From an uncultured Faecalibacterium sp. (GTDB taxonomy: Bacteria; Bacillota; Clostridia; Oscillospirales; Ruminococcaceae), in contig CAKTCY010000003.1 in NCBI GenBank assembly GCA_934540955.1, positions 1 through 63,165 on the forward strand: DNA of 63,165 nt. Reading direction: 5' to 3'. Below are positions 26,701 to 34,848 of the stretch, piece after piece. Numbering within the stretch: position 1 is the first letter of the stretch; every line of letters begins with the position of its first letter. The translations under genes were made by a program, and so were the position numbers. Under the pieces are notes generated by a model that worked only from the letters and a program-made list of their open reading frames with translations, was not told where the DNA came from and did not search any database.

Positions 26701-28107
26701 CTTCTGGTCTGCTGCCTGAGCTGTGTCCCGGATGAGCACCGGGAAGCACTGGGGCAGGTGCTGGAGGGCCTGAGGGAGGAGCTGGAAGCGGTTCGGCTTG
26801 TGGATGTGGCAGACCCGGACGAGGCCGGCGAGAAATTTCTGCAGGCACTGAAGGAAACGCCTGTGGACCTTTATGATTACGGGAACGCGCCCTTTGCCCC
26901 GAGCCTTGCCCGTAAAAATGCAGACTTTTTCATCCGACTGGAAAAGCTGGGGCTGCCCCATTTCCAGTTTGACTGGAAGCACAAGCGGTTCACAGATACC
27001 AGCGGCTGTGATGCTTTACAGTATGTAAAAACCGATGCCTTTATCCGGGTGCAGGATATGTTTGCACTGGCCAATGCTTCCGACTGTACGTTCCATGCGC
27101 CGGAGCTGGCCGAGGATTACGAAACACTGTGGGAGATCTATACGACCAGCTGCGGAGGCTTTGATGCAAGCGTCAAAGGCTGGAACCGGCTTTGCGCAGA
27201 GCTCGAGCGCTACGACAAGAGTGCCGTTGTAAAGGTATCCATTCCAAAGCGTGCAGTGCGTTATGCAGAGGATGCGGTACTGGAGCTCTTTCTGCCGGAC
27301 TATACGTTCCGCAGTGTCCGGAGGCTGCTGCAGGAAATGATGACCCTCGGGCTGGCCCGGGAGGATTCCTCTGTGGTCCGCTACACCAGCGATACCTGCA
27401 AGCTCACGCTCCATACACCGCAGCCTTATTATGCGGACATCGGGAGGATCTTCTGCGAGCCGCAGCTCCTGCTCCCCTATTACGCGCCCCGCATGGAGCG
27501 GCGGACGGTGGGAGCTTATCAGTATTTCCAGTTTTGCTGCAACGATCTGAAGGTAGACGATGCCGATATTTCCTGCCTGTCGGACTGCGGGCTTCCGGTG
27601 CTGAGAATGCTGCAGGAAAAAGGCTTTATCCGCGCCCTGAGGCTGCGGGAAAACGGCACCGGTGCAAGCTTCGTCTATACCTCTCCGCGCATCCGGAGGC
27701 TCATGACCTGCGCCGGCGGGATCCTGGAGCTCTATACCTATTACAGCGTTCTGAAAAGCGGCTGCTTTGACGATGTGGTGACCGGCTGCACCTTCCGCTG
27801 GGCAGGCCTCAGGAATGAACTGGATCTTGTGCTGACGAAGGGCTTCCGGAGCATGATCGTGGAGTGCAAGGCTGTCGCAACGCTGAAGGCCGATTATTAC
27901 TACAGGCTGGACAGTCTGGTGAACCGGTTTGGAATCGGCGCTTCACAGGTCATCGTGGGCAATACCTATGACGACGAGCTTTCCAAAAGGGAGGCCAATC
28001 TGCTTCAGAAAAAGCGCGGCAACGAGCTGGGGATCATTACGATCAGCGACCGCAGCGGTATCCTGAACATCGGGCAGCTCCTTGCGGAGATCATGGAAAG
28101 CTCGTGA
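23800..28107 (+). CDS. Ser/Thr kinase - Rossmann - RyR-like - PD-(D/E)XK (Card1/DUF1887-like) nuclease fusion
   Basis: A 1435-aa protein starting MGEDYRVYLTG (AAAGGAAG upstream). Kinase: GTGSSSICYE near 34-43, HLDIKPSNFML near 221-231, YDINT near 248, GTKGYHAPE near 268. A Rossmann-like segment begins near 414 (NVLLLGAGSSYG), resembling TrkA-N domains. A RyR-like motif is at 684 (MEHRRWVIDRAVCGWR), followed by KDEANLTHPCMV. After about 600 less recognisable residues, the end has GGILELYTYYSV (about 1307), then NELDLVLTKGF and MIVECKAV (about 1340-1360). These give the E...D...ECK catalytic pattern of the DUF1887 nuclease found in Card1/Can2. RyR and TrkA-N are often paired in ligand-sensing proteins. 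I infer a nuclease effector with ligand sensing and phospho-control. No membrane segment is seen. Confidence 0.8.
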   Translation: MGEDYRVYLTGSILLSRSPDGRSPDRYTVHSVVGTGSSSICYEATRVRPDGRIETGKLKEFYPCETEGEFYALERLPNGQLIPGCGTVRTFEALCRSYRRAYDHLLEAMKEDPRNEVLKSYIQQGEFLYGCPVVRPAADAEHTKPLGRLLSSMTELRTAGAPVRPTVYFWSPGFSGKSFEAYLDELRAAPTQRPEKKLHEILSVMVSLTDCIKALHTAGLLHLDIKPSNFMLLYDSDLRVRPNSISLYDINTLRRYDAKREELTVVGTKGYHAPESVKNDLSDIYSIGATLFHAVVFSKSIPDGLYQDRFYSRIPMLVKGSALFESVVNSDAALLSRICSILQKCLAPSPYKRYPCCDDLKADLEAAVRQLELLLDRQREHRNTGLADPRIAIQKLLYEHPLYQGVDEASPELNVLLLGAGSSYGQTFIDCCLQAGQMIGTSLNLLAVSDDPAASKKAYLDFRPALPEFVNVDGSLDGKEEAAFATLDFLSPTQLLLEQDSTLRLCSINGSLAEQMAAAARSSRKEYSYILVALEDDALSQSIARAMREAFCGKCPVAYTLSGKETEVDETEMLYPVWINKPLELSSIDKALAEMAFNTHISWMSMRNTDVAAERSALFSGRTARERYNFASSISFVLSIQYKLRSIHLHYDSMEEGARRCAELLERRQTDPAAQKQFDQLVAMEHRRWVIDRAVCGWRAPRTADGTLELQSCVARGSVKDEANLTHPCMVRSRVGAPLETEAYRADHHAKWDNGPVEASLDELDRMSIELHRCFKQSAEEFCRSSSYQTELAFLRDQLPPDENEALRALGQYELALKNILRGSESYSRQYGRYQEQLKKAAARLPEERSARFMERLAVLQKLFFPVIESNLYRDYKANDKLLVEAIPFILTYRYAHSMAAVLEDGRREGGRSEAVFSSVAAATVLNPERLCYFYCFDEDSRADLLDKKLRAVLSYFRGSKTHCSIRLLVCCLSCVPDEHREALGQVLEGLREELEAVRLVDVADPDEAGEKFLQALKETPVDLYDYGNAPFAPSLARKNADFFIRLEKLGLPHFQFDWKHKRFTDTSGCDALQYVKTDAFIRVQDMFALANASDCTFHAPELAEDYETLWEIYTTSCGGFDASVKGWNRLCAELERYDKSAVVKVSIPKRAVRYAEDAVLELFLPDYTFRSVRRLLQEMMTLGLAREDSSVVRYTSDTCKLTLHTPQPYYADIGRIFCEPQLLLPYYAPRMERRTVGAYQYFQFCCNDLKVDDADISCLSDCGLPVLRMLQEKGFIRALRLRENGTGASFVYTSPRIRRLMTCAGGILELYTYYSVLKSGCFDDVVTGCTFRWAGLRNELDLVLTKGFRSMIVECKAVATLKADYYYRLDSLVNRFGIGASQVIVGNTYDDELSKREANLLQKKRGNELGIITISDRSGILNIGQLLAEIMESS

Positions 28108-28115
28108 TCCACTGC

Positions 28116-28165
28116 AAAACGGAGCTGCTGCACAGAAAATGACTTGTGCAGCAGCTCCGTTTTTT
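28116..28165 (+). terminator. 19-bp perfect hairpin terminator
   Basis: 28116-28134 (AAAACGGAGCTGCTGCACA) pairs perfectly with 28145-28163, a 10-base loop between, ending in a T-run. It lies 9 bases after the stop of the kinase-nuclease gene and closes the left half of the locus. Confidence 0.9.
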
Positions 28166-28242
28166 GAACAGATGGATCGTATGAACGTTCTCCCCGGGCA
28201 AAAATCGCGTTCCCCGTCAGGAACCTTGCATTGGGAGGTTAT

Positions 28243-28905
28243 ATGCTGTTGATACAGCAGAGAGAAGCAAAATCGGAGAGCATACCTACGAACAGGATGG
28301 TCAGGATCATGAAATGGAAAAAAATCAAAAAACACCTGCCGGGTTGGCTGGCTGGCGGCATAAGCTCTGCGGCAACCGGCATCCTTTTCTATCAGAAGCC
28401 GGAGCTATACGGGGGCATGGTTTCCCCGGAGCTGATCCCGATCCTGTATGCGGGGCTTGTGCTTGCCGTCTGGCTGAGCCCTGCGGGAGATATCTGCCGG
28501 GAGCCGGGCGGCCTGTTTGCTGTGGCCGTAAATCTGGCCCCGCTGGAATGGCTGTTCGGCTTAGAGACCGTCTCCCGGGCACCTATGCTGGGAGCCGGGC
28601 TGCTTTTGGTGTGGCTGCTGCTGAGCGGCTGGTTCCGCCGCTGCTGTCTGGACTGGGAGCTGCGAGCCATCGACGATCCGGATCAATGCCGCTGCTGGGT
28701 CGTCCGCGAGCGGAACCGCAAGGCGCACATCCGGTTCTGTGTGCTGACAGGAGCACTGCTGCTTCTGCTGCCAAGCCTGTGGGCGGTGCATCAGCTTCGC
28801 GCCGAGCATCTGCAGACGCTCAGGATGCTCTACCGGATGTTCTTCTACCAGACCGACTCCGGGTTTCTCGTAGATCTGACAGCGCGTGCCGTGCAAAGCA
28901 TCTGA
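28243..28905 (+). CDS. Polytopic membrane protein of unknown function
   Basis: A 220-aa protein read from ATG 28243, which has GGGAGG just upstream (short spacing). An ATG at 28312 (MKWKKIKK) would also give a sensible protein beginning just before the first membrane segment. Hydrophobic segments are at about 36-51, 63-80, 88-110, 112-128 and 165-182, with a cytoplasmic-looking ELRAIDDPDQCRCWVVRERNR loop. No family is recognised. It is convergent with the TIR gene at 28961 and stands alone after the strong terminator. Confidence 0.55.
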   Translation: MLLIQQREAKSESIPTNRMVRIMKWKKIKKHLPGWLAGGISSAATGILFYQKPELYGGMVSPELIPILYAGLVLAVWLSPAGDICREPGGLFAVAVNLAPLEWLFGLETVSRAPMLGAGLLLVWLLLSGWFRRCCLDWELRAIDDPDQCRCWVVRERNRKAHIRFCVLTGALLLLLPSLWAVHQLRAEHLQTLRMLYRMFFYQTDSGFLVDLTARAVQSI

Positions 28906-28960
28906 CTTCACCTCAGAATGGATACCATCGGGGGACGCTCCTCTGTCCATAACAAAGCGC

Positions 28961-30010
28961 TCAGGCTTCCGTATCTCCCGCATGGTCTGCCGCAAAGGAG
29001 GAGGCAGGGATGGAGGCTCTCAGCCTTGCGTAAAATCCATCAGACCGGAGGTCCAACCGGTTTGCACCGGGGAACATCAGGATCTCTTCTCCCTTGAGCG
29101 GTACATCATCGATCAGAACGGGAACGATCTTTTTGTGGATGCTCTGCGCAAGCTCCAGCTCTCCTGCCACGGGATCGCTCTGAGAAGAGGCGTGGGAATG
29201 AAACCACAAAACAGTACTGCAGTTTGGCTCCTGCAGCTTTCCGGCAACGATCCTGCGCCAGTTTTCTCCACCCTGAATGCCATCATCGTACCAGACGCGG
29301 CAGGTCATCTGCTGGAGCCTTTTCAAAATCGGGTAGACCTGCTTTTTATCGTCGTGGGCGTAGCTGACAAAAACATAGTCCTCTGTGCCGATGTAGGGCA
29401 GCTTGATATAATTCCTATCGTTCAATTCTTTTTCGCGGCGGCTGGCCTTTTGGATAATGGCCGCATACTGCTCCTGAAGTGCGCTTTGATCAAAGAGTGA
29501 GCTCTCTCCGCCGTAGATCGCCAGCTCATCAAATAAGCTGCGATCCCGGGAGAGATGGCGTTTGATATCCTGCCCGGTCTTGAGCCGTGACTCCAGCTCC
29601 CGCGCTGTCATCGGCTTGAGCTCATCCAGCTCCAGAAAGATCTGCTTCAGGGTGGTGTCATCAATGTATACGCCGATCACGGTGACATACCCACCATACG
29701 CCGTTTTCAATTCCCGGACAAAATCAATATTGTCGGTAGATAAGGTGAGCAGGGCGTTGGCCTTTCCATGGACTGCGTCCAAAAGCTGTGCTTTGTTCAG
29801 ACCCGCCAAAATGCCATTGTGCCAATAGGTGAAGTCGCAGGCCTCCACCTCCTCCCGTGTGGCCCGATTGCGCGGCTCATACCGTGCTACCACAGCGGTC
29901 TCGGGCGAAAAATAACTCAGCTTCGGGATGAACGGAAAGCCCTGTCTCCGGAAGTAGTCGCGGGAGAATTTTCCCATCTTGCCTGCGGTCCCATATAAAA
30001 TGATGAGCAT
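28961..30010 (-). CDS. TIR domain protein with N-terminal guanylate-kinase-like region
   Basis: A 349-aa protein starting MLIILYGTAGKMG (AAAGGA upstream). Residues 1-170 look like a guanylate-kinase fold: a strand-loop ILYGTAGKMGKF where the P-loop would be, SYFSPETAVVARYEPR, TYWHNGILAGL, and ELDELKPMTARELESRL. The Walker A is degenerate (no GKS/T), so it may bind rather than phosphorylate. The TIR domain starts at about 210 (DYVFVSYAHDD), with VWYDDGIQGGENW and a Glu in AGELELAQSIH near 282 in the catalytic position. Such proteins can use the first domain as a ligand or nucleotide sensor for TIR activation. It is the second gene after an FMN-binding protein. Confidence 0.8.
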   Translation of the reverse strand: MLIILYGTAGKMGKFSRDYFRRQGFPFIPKLSYFSPETAVVARYEPRNRATREEVEACDFTYWHNGILAGLNKAQLLDAVHGKANALLTLSTDNIDFVRELKTAYGGYVTVIGVYIDDTTLKQIFLELDELKPMTARELESRLKTGQDIKRHLSRDRSLFDELAIYGGESSLFDQSALQEQYAAIIQKASRREKELNDRNYIKLPYIGTEDYVFVSYAHDDKKQVYPILKRLQQMTCRVWYDDGIQGGENWRRIVAGKLQEPNCSTVLWFHSHASSQSDPVAGELELAQSIHKKIVPVLIDDVPLKGEEILMFPGANRLDLRSDGFYARLRASIPASSFAADHAGDTEA

Positions 30011-30071
30011 AGCCTGTTCCTTTCTGCTTTACATGGACGGAATGTCCGGGCAGCCGTTTGCTTTCTGCCGC

Positions 30072-30707
30072 TTAAGCGGTCAGGTCGCGGTAGCAGCGAA
30101 GGCAAGCGTTGATGGCATTGAATAGCGCGGTAGAAGAAACGGTAGCGCCGGTGTAGCCATCAAAATTTTCATTCAGAACGACCTCCGCGGAAGCATCCAT
30201 GCCGGAGAACTGCGCCAGATAATCCGGGTCGGCAACATGGCTGCCGACCCCGTTGGTCTGACTGGACGCATCAACGGAAATTCCGCATTCATGGCCGGTG
30301 CTGTCAATGCCGAGAATGACGGTAAGAATACCGCCGTCAAAGCCGGATACCTCTGCCCGGATGGCATAAGCGCCATTTGATGTCCGGTAGACCCTTGTGA
30401 TGCCAGAGGTTGTATAATTCGTGACCTCCTGCAATTCTGCCGTAGAAGAAACAGGCGGCAGGACATCAAGGTACGCCATAAGCTTTTGCTTTGCTGCTGC
30501 GGTGTCTGAAATCGTATGGAGCGTAATCCAGGAAACCGCAAGAAACACTACAACACAGCTGACGACGACAAAAATCGCTTGCTTTCGCAGTCGGGGCGCC
30601 GTTGTGTGGGTGGAGGAAGCAACAGGCTGCTTGCGCAGCGGCGCACCGCAATGACCGCAAAATTTGGCACCATCGCGGACTTCCTTACCGCATTTTGGAC
30701 AAACCAT
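30072..30707 (-). CDS. Zn-ribbon, membrane-anchored FMN-binding domain protein
   Basis: A 211-aa protein starting MVCPKCGKEV (GGAGG upstream). An N-terminal ribbon CPKCG...CGHCG (3-20) is followed by a single membrane helix (about 43-64). The extracellular part is an FMN-binding domain: GFDGGILTVILGID, GIS, QTNGVGSHVADP and GYTGATVSSTAL, whose Thr in the SGAT/TGAT-like motif is where FMN is attached in RnfG/NqrC proteins. The ribbon is therefore cytosolic and the flavin outside. It is the first gene of the leftward pair with the TIR protein and diverges from 30903. A redox or structural role is unknown. Confidence 0.82.
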   Translation of the reverse strand: MVCPKCGKEVRDGAKFCGHCGAPLRKQPVASSTHTTAPRLRKQAIFVVVSCVVVFLAVSWITLHTISDTAAAKQKLMAYLDVLPPVSSTAELQEVTNYTTSGITRVYRTSNGAYAIRAEVSGFDGGILTVILGIDSTGHECGISVDASSQTNGVGSHVADPDYLAQFSGMDASAEVVLNENFDGYTGATVSSTALFNAINACLRCYRDLTA

Positions 30708-30736
30708 AGAAATTCCTCCTTAGAATTTATGAGGAA

Positions 30737-30765
30737 AGTATAGCACAGAAAGGCGGTAATGAAAA
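30737..30765 (-). promoter_or_regulatory. Probable sigma-A promoter for the FMN-binding/TIR pair
   Basis: On the minus strand TTTTCA (30765-30760) and TATACT (30742-30737) are 17 bases apart, 29 bases upstream of the ATG at 30707. The -35 is only a partial match. Confidence 0.5.
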
Positions 30766-30838
30766 TAAGCGCCGGTGTGGAGGGTGACAAAGATCGCTGC
30801 CGAAATTTGGATAAAAAGCCGAAAGATGGAAGCCGGTG

Positions 30839-30867
30839 TTGAACAACCGGAACAGAGAGTATATAAT
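30839..30867 (+). promoter_or_regulatory. Sigma-A promoter of the rightward array
   Basis: TTGAAC (30839-30844) and a perfect TATAAT (30862-30867) are 17 bases apart, 35 bases upstream of the ATG at 30903. It is divergent from the promoter at 30737-30765. Confidence 0.75.
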
Positions 30868-30902
30868 GAAGCCATCTTGAACCGACAAGGAGGAAACAGG
30901 TC

Positions 30903-31994
30903 ATGTTGAAGGTTTGTAAAAAATGCGGAACGGAAAACCCGGAAGCGGCGACGTATTGCGAGAACTGCGGAAACAAGCTGGAGCCGTCTGTGGATATGTC
31001 TGCGGTAAAAGACACGGTGACGGATGCTGCGGGCAAGGCGTTCAGCGGGGCAAAGGATCTGGCTGACCAGATCAACAAAAAGGTGAACACCACGCTGGAG
31101 GATCAGAAGAAAAAAGCCAACGATGCAGCAAAGAAGCGGATCGAGGATGCACAGAGACCCGCCGCGACCACCAAGTACCGCAGCGATGTTTCCGAGACGG
31201 ACTATATGTCCTCCACGGAGCTGTGGAGCTGGCTGCAGAAGGACAGCAAGCGCCAGCACTTTTACACGGAGGAGCTCAATACGGTGACGCAGGCCGAATA
31301 TATGCAGAGGCTGGAAGAAAAGCTGCAGGCCAACAATGTTCCCGCTACCGTGGCGGTGCGCGACATCCAGTGGGATCGCAGCAATGTCCGCCAGCGGGTG
31401 TGCTGTGTGCAGCCCAGAAGCAGCGCGGTGAACCCGCTGTCCTGCCTGGTGCAGTTCAACCATGTGGGCAAGTTTACCTTTGTGGAGGAAAAGACCTTCA
31501 TTACGCCGCCGGATCTGCCGGAGGTGCCGGAAAAGCCGGTCAAGCTCGACGCGGATCTGCTGAAAAGAGCCTCCTGGACGGTCTGGGGCATCGTGATCGC
31601 AGTGATCGGTGTGCTGTGGCTGATGATGAGCATGAGCAACTATGATTCCCCGCTCCCCGCACTGCTCCTGACCGCAGTGGGCGGTGCGCTGATCTGGTAC
31701 GGCTACAGCGCAAAGCAGCAGATCGCTGCCCTGCGGGAGCACAACAAAAAGTGCAAGCAGCAGGAAAAAGCATGGACGGCAGCTTGGGACAACTGGGAGG
31801 ACTCCATTTTCCTGCACTCGTTCCAGGAGAACATCAACGGTCAGATCAGCCGCATTTACGATGCTGTGTTTGAGTGCATCAAGCAGCTGAATGAAGAGAT
31901 GTTCGCACAGAAGGCTCCCGCAGAGCAGCAGGAGAGCCGCAGTATGAATGAAATGGAGCAGCAGATCGCCCGCCGGAAGGACGACTACCGCTGA
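30903..31994 (+). CDS. Zn-ribbon membrane protein with helical linker
   Basis: A 363-aa protein starting MLKVCKKCGTEN (AAGGAGG upstream). An N-terminal ribbon CKKCG...CENCG (5-22) is followed by an amphipathic helical stretch (AAGKAFSGAKDLADQINKK). A mixed alpha/beta region covers about 95-220, then a two-helix membrane hairpin at about 223-262 (VWGIVIAVIGVLWLMM and LPALLLTAVGGALIWYGY) and a coiled C-terminal tail. N-terminal Zn-ribbon membrane proteins often act as assembly or sensing components. It is the first gene of the right-hand array and is followed by a terminator-like hairpin, then a HerA-like ATPase. Function unknown. Confidence 0.65.
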   Translation: MLKVCKKCGTENPEAATYCENCGNKLEPSVDMSAVKDTVTDAAGKAFSGAKDLADQINKKVNTTLEDQKKKANDAAKKRIEDAQRPAATTKYRSDVSETDYMSSTELWSWLQKDSKRQHFYTEELNTVTQAEYMQRLEEKLQANNVPATVAVRDIQWDRSNVRQRVCCVQPRSSAVNPLSCLVQFNHVGKFTFVEEKTFITPPDLPEVPEKPVKLDADLLKRASWTVWGIVIAVIGVLWLMMSMSNYDSPLPALLLTAVGGALIWYGYSAKQQIAALREHNKKCKQQEKAWTAAWDNWEDSIFLHSFQENINGQISRIYDAVFECIKQLNEEMFAQKAPAEQQESRSMNEMEQQIARRKDDYR

Positions 31995-32004
31995 TCTGAA
32001 AAAC

Positions 32005-32048
32005 GGCGGGCTGATGCAAAACTGTGTGTCAGCCCGCCTTTGGTTTTT
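32005..32048 (+). terminator. Terminator or attenuator after the Zn-ribbon membrane gene
   Basis: GGCGGGCTGA (32005-32014) pairs with TCAGCCCGCC (32029-32038), followed by TTTGGTTTTT. No clear promoter was seen between it and the next gene at 32075, so it may be partial and set the ratio of the two products. Confidence 0.75.
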
Positions 32049-32074
32049 CGGGGGAGCTATGTGAGGAAAAAAGC

Positions 32075-34846
32075 ATGAGCAATATTACTGTATGGAATAC
32101 CGTAAAGCGTGACAGCTGGACCTGCACCCGGCAGCCGGCGGTCAGCAGCTGCATTGTATACCGGCTGACTTCCCTGCCCAATTTTACCCACCAGCGGTTC
32201 GGCTATCTGTGCGAAGAAAAGGATCAGCGCTCCTCGGCAGTGGGCAGCCGCCAGCTGCTGATGCTGCGCCAGCTGCACAGCTTGGGAGCAGCATGGGCCT
32301 GCAGTATGCGCCTGCTCAAAACGGCAGACCATCTGGAGCAGTATTTTGTGTTCCGCCATGCCGGCAGCCGGGCGCTCACGGAGCAGGAATTGGAGCAGGC
32401 GGATGCATCCATCCGCAATGCCCTGCCGCGGAACGAATACAGCTTCCGGCGCGTGGCAGAGGCCGACTGCCCGCCGGAGGTGTTCTCGGCAGCGTGGGCC
32501 GGGCAGGCGGCAGAGATCTTTAAAAAGGAAGAGGTCTACCACGGCGCTGCCTATCCGGCACAGCTCCAGATGGAGCCGCAGGAGTTTTATGTGCCGTATA
32601 CATGGACTGCGGCAGAAAACACCATGGAGCAGATCTGTCAGGCGCTGATGCAGCACAACGGCCCGGCTGTGCTGGAGGTGACGCTGTGCCCGACTGCCTA
32701 TCTGGAGGACGAAAAAGACTGGATGAACGGCAACCTCCGTCGGCTGCGGGAGAGCATGAACGGCGAGACGATCCGCTCCGAGAGCAGCGGACGCATCCTT
32801 TGGCAGGGCGAAAAGCTGCCGATCCTGAAGACCCCGGTGGACAACTGCGAAAAGATGAACAAGCAGTTTGAGACCAGCCGGGTGTTCCTGACCGCCATCC
32901 GCGTGTTCTCCGGCAGCGATGCCTCTGCGCTGGCAAGTGCATTCCTGAGCAACAGCGTGCGCAACACGGGCTTTGTGCGTATCAGTCAGCGCGGGCAGCC
33001 CGCCTTTGAGCGGGGCGCGGCCTGCTATGCCGATGTGGACATCTCGGCCGGTGTGCGCACCCCGTTCTGGAACCGTCCGGATGAGCTTTTGCCCCTGCGG
33101 GCACAGCGCCTGTTCCATCTGGCCAGTGTGGAAGAGATCGCGACCTTTTTCCGCATCCCCATCCCGGTACGGGACAGCTTCCCGGGGTTCCGGCTGGATA
33201 CCGGTCTGGGCGAGGTAAAAAACAGCAAAAAGGTGCGCAGCATCATCCGGCTGGGCAGTTATCTGGATGACCAGTCGGCAGAGCCGACGCCGGCGGAGCT
33301 CGACAGCCAGCAGCTGGCAAAGCACGGCCTGATCGTGGGCGTGCCCGGCAGCGGTAAGACCACGGCCATGTTCAACATCCTGTATCAGCTGTGGGATGTG
33401 CCGGAGGAGCAGAAGATCCCGTTCATCGTGCTGGAGCCGGCCAAGACCGAATACCGCGCCCTCAAGCTGCTGCCGGCGCTGAAGGATGATCTGCTGGTGT
33501 TCACGCTGGGGGACGAGAGCGTCAGCCCCTTCCGCTTCAACCCCATGGAGGTGCTGCCCGGCATCAAGATCGAAAACCATATCTCCCGGCTGCAGGCCTG
33601 CTTTGTGGGCGCGTTCAACCTGTTCGATCCCCTGCCCATCTTTCTGGAGCAGGCCATCCGCCGCACCTATCTGGAAAAAGGCTGGTACGACGACAGCGTT
33701 GGCGGAGACGAAGGGCTGGAGACCCCTACCCTTTCGGATCTGTGCCGCAATGCGGAATATATCGTGGAAAACTCCGGCTTTGATGCCAAGATGAAGAGCG
33801 ACTTCAAGGCCTCGCTGCTGGAACGCCTCAACTCGCTGCGGCGCGGCTCCAAGGGCCGTATGCTGGACACGCCCCACAGCATTCCCATGGAGGAGCTGAT
33901 GGGACGCCCGGTGATTTTGGAGCTGGACAGCCTGAACGGCGATGAGAAATCGCTGCTGATGATGTTCCTGCTGAGCTATGTCTACGAGTATTGCAAGATC
34001 GCCCGCAGGTCCGGCTCGCCGCTGAAGCATATGCTGCTGGTGGAGGAGGCGCACAACCTGATCGGAGCCAATAAGAGCAGCAGCGATTCCCGCGCAGACC
34101 CCGGCGAAAAGACGATCGAACTGTTTGTGAATATGCTGGCAGAGATGCGTGCTCTGGGTCAGGGCATCCTGATCGCAGATCAGCTGCCTACAGCCATTGC
34201 GCCGCAGGCGGTCAAGCAGACCAACGTGAAGGTGCTTATGCGCGTGACCGCCAAGGATGACCGCGAAGAGATCGGCAACACCATGGATCTGAACGAGGAA
34301 CAGATGCATCAGGTGGTCAACTTTAAAACGGGTCACGCCTATCTGTACCATGAGGGCGAGGATCATGTGCGTATGCTCCGGATGCGGAACTTCAAGGACG
34401 AGTACCATGTGGAGGAGCCGCCCAGCGACCCGGAGCTGCGGGAGCTGATGCATGGATACGAGCTTTCCCACCCGCGGCTGTACCACCCCTATGCCGAGTG
34501 TCTGGGGCATTGCCCCACCTGCGACCGCCGGGTGCGCAATCAGGCCGAAAGCTATGTGCAGCGCATCCTGACCGACCCGGCGGCGCTGCCGCTGCCGGAC
34601 CCGGCTCTGCGGCAGAGCGTCTCCTTCTGCGGGCTGTGTGCGCTGGGCACGATGCAGGAGGCTGCCCGCATCCGCGACCGCTACAAGACGGTGAGCAGCT
34701 GCTTTGGCTACTGCGTGTATGTGCAGCTGCTGCATCTGGCAGACCGCAAAATGGCAGAGTGTAAAAAGCGGAGCAAAAAGTGCGGCTGCACGGCAGAGGA
34801 GCATCAACGGTATCTGAATTTGTTTGAAGAGAAAGGAAAGGGCTGA
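32075..34846 (+). CDS. HerA/VirB4-like P-loop ATPase (copy 2)
   Basis: A 923-aa protein starting MSNITVWNTVKRD (GAGGAAAA upstream). Residues 1-400 are a mixed N-terminal region. The ATPase core has Walker A GVPGSGKTT (about 422-430), LEPAKTEYRALK, PFRFNPMEVLPG, and Walker B MLLVEEAHNL near 655, followed by LIADQLP. The C-terminal 130 residues hold cysteine pairs HCPTCDRR, CGLCALG and KKCGC, likely Zn-binding. It is paralogous to 6191-9355, which has the same EPAK.EY and EEAHN. The next gene overlaps its stop by spacing of only 2 bases and encodes a coiled-coil protein, then a toxin. A role in loading or pumping the toxin is plausible but not shown. Confidence 0.82.
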   Translation: MSNITVWNTVKRDSWTCTRQPAVSSCIVYRLTSLPNFTHQRFGYLCEEKDQRSSAVGSRQLLMLRQLHSLGAAWACSMRLLKTADHLEQYFVFRHAGSRALTEQELEQADASIRNALPRNEYSFRRVAEADCPPEVFSAAWAGQAAEIFKKEEVYHGAAYPAQLQMEPQEFYVPYTWTAAENTMEQICQALMQHNGPAVLEVTLCPTAYLEDEKDWMNGNLRRLRESMNGETIRSESSGRILWQGEKLPILKTPVDNCEKMNKQFETSRVFLTAIRVFSGSDASALASAFLSNSVRNTGFVRISQRGQPAFERGAACYADVDISAGVRTPFWNRPDELLPLRAQRLFHLASVEEIATFFRIPIPVRDSFPGFRLDTGLGEVKNSKKVRSIIRLGSYLDDQSAEPTPAELDSQQLAKHGLIVGVPGSGKTTAMFNILYQLWDVPEEQKIPFIVLEPAKTEYRALKLLPALKDDLLVFTLGDESVSPFRFNPMEVLPGIKIENHISRLQACFVGAFNLFDPLPIFLEQAIRRTYLEKGWYDDSVGGDEGLETPTLSDLCRNAEYIVENSGFDAKMKSDFKASLLERLNSLRRGSKGRMLDTPHSIPMEELMGRPVILELDSLNGDEKSLLMMFLLSYVYEYCKIARRSGSPLKHMLLVEEAHNLIGANKSSSDSRADPGEKTIELFVNMLAEMRALGQGILIADQLPTAIAPQAVKQTNVKVLMRVTAKDDREEIGNTMDLNEEQMHQVVNFKTGHAYLYHEGEDHVRMLRMRNFKDEYHVEEPPSDPELRELMHGYELSHPRLYHPYAECLGHCPTCDRRVRNQAESYVQRILTDPAALPLPDPALRQSVSFCGLCALGTMQEAARIRDRYKTVSSCFGYCVYVQLLHLADRKMAECKKRSKKCGCTAEEHQRYLNLFEEKGKG

Positions 34847-34848
34847 AT

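Noticed and set aside
23800..28107. CRISPR association suggested by the Card1-like nuclease domain
   Set aside because: No repeat-spacer array and no Cas or CARF gene was seen in the window; the sensor region looks like TrkA-N/RyR instead.
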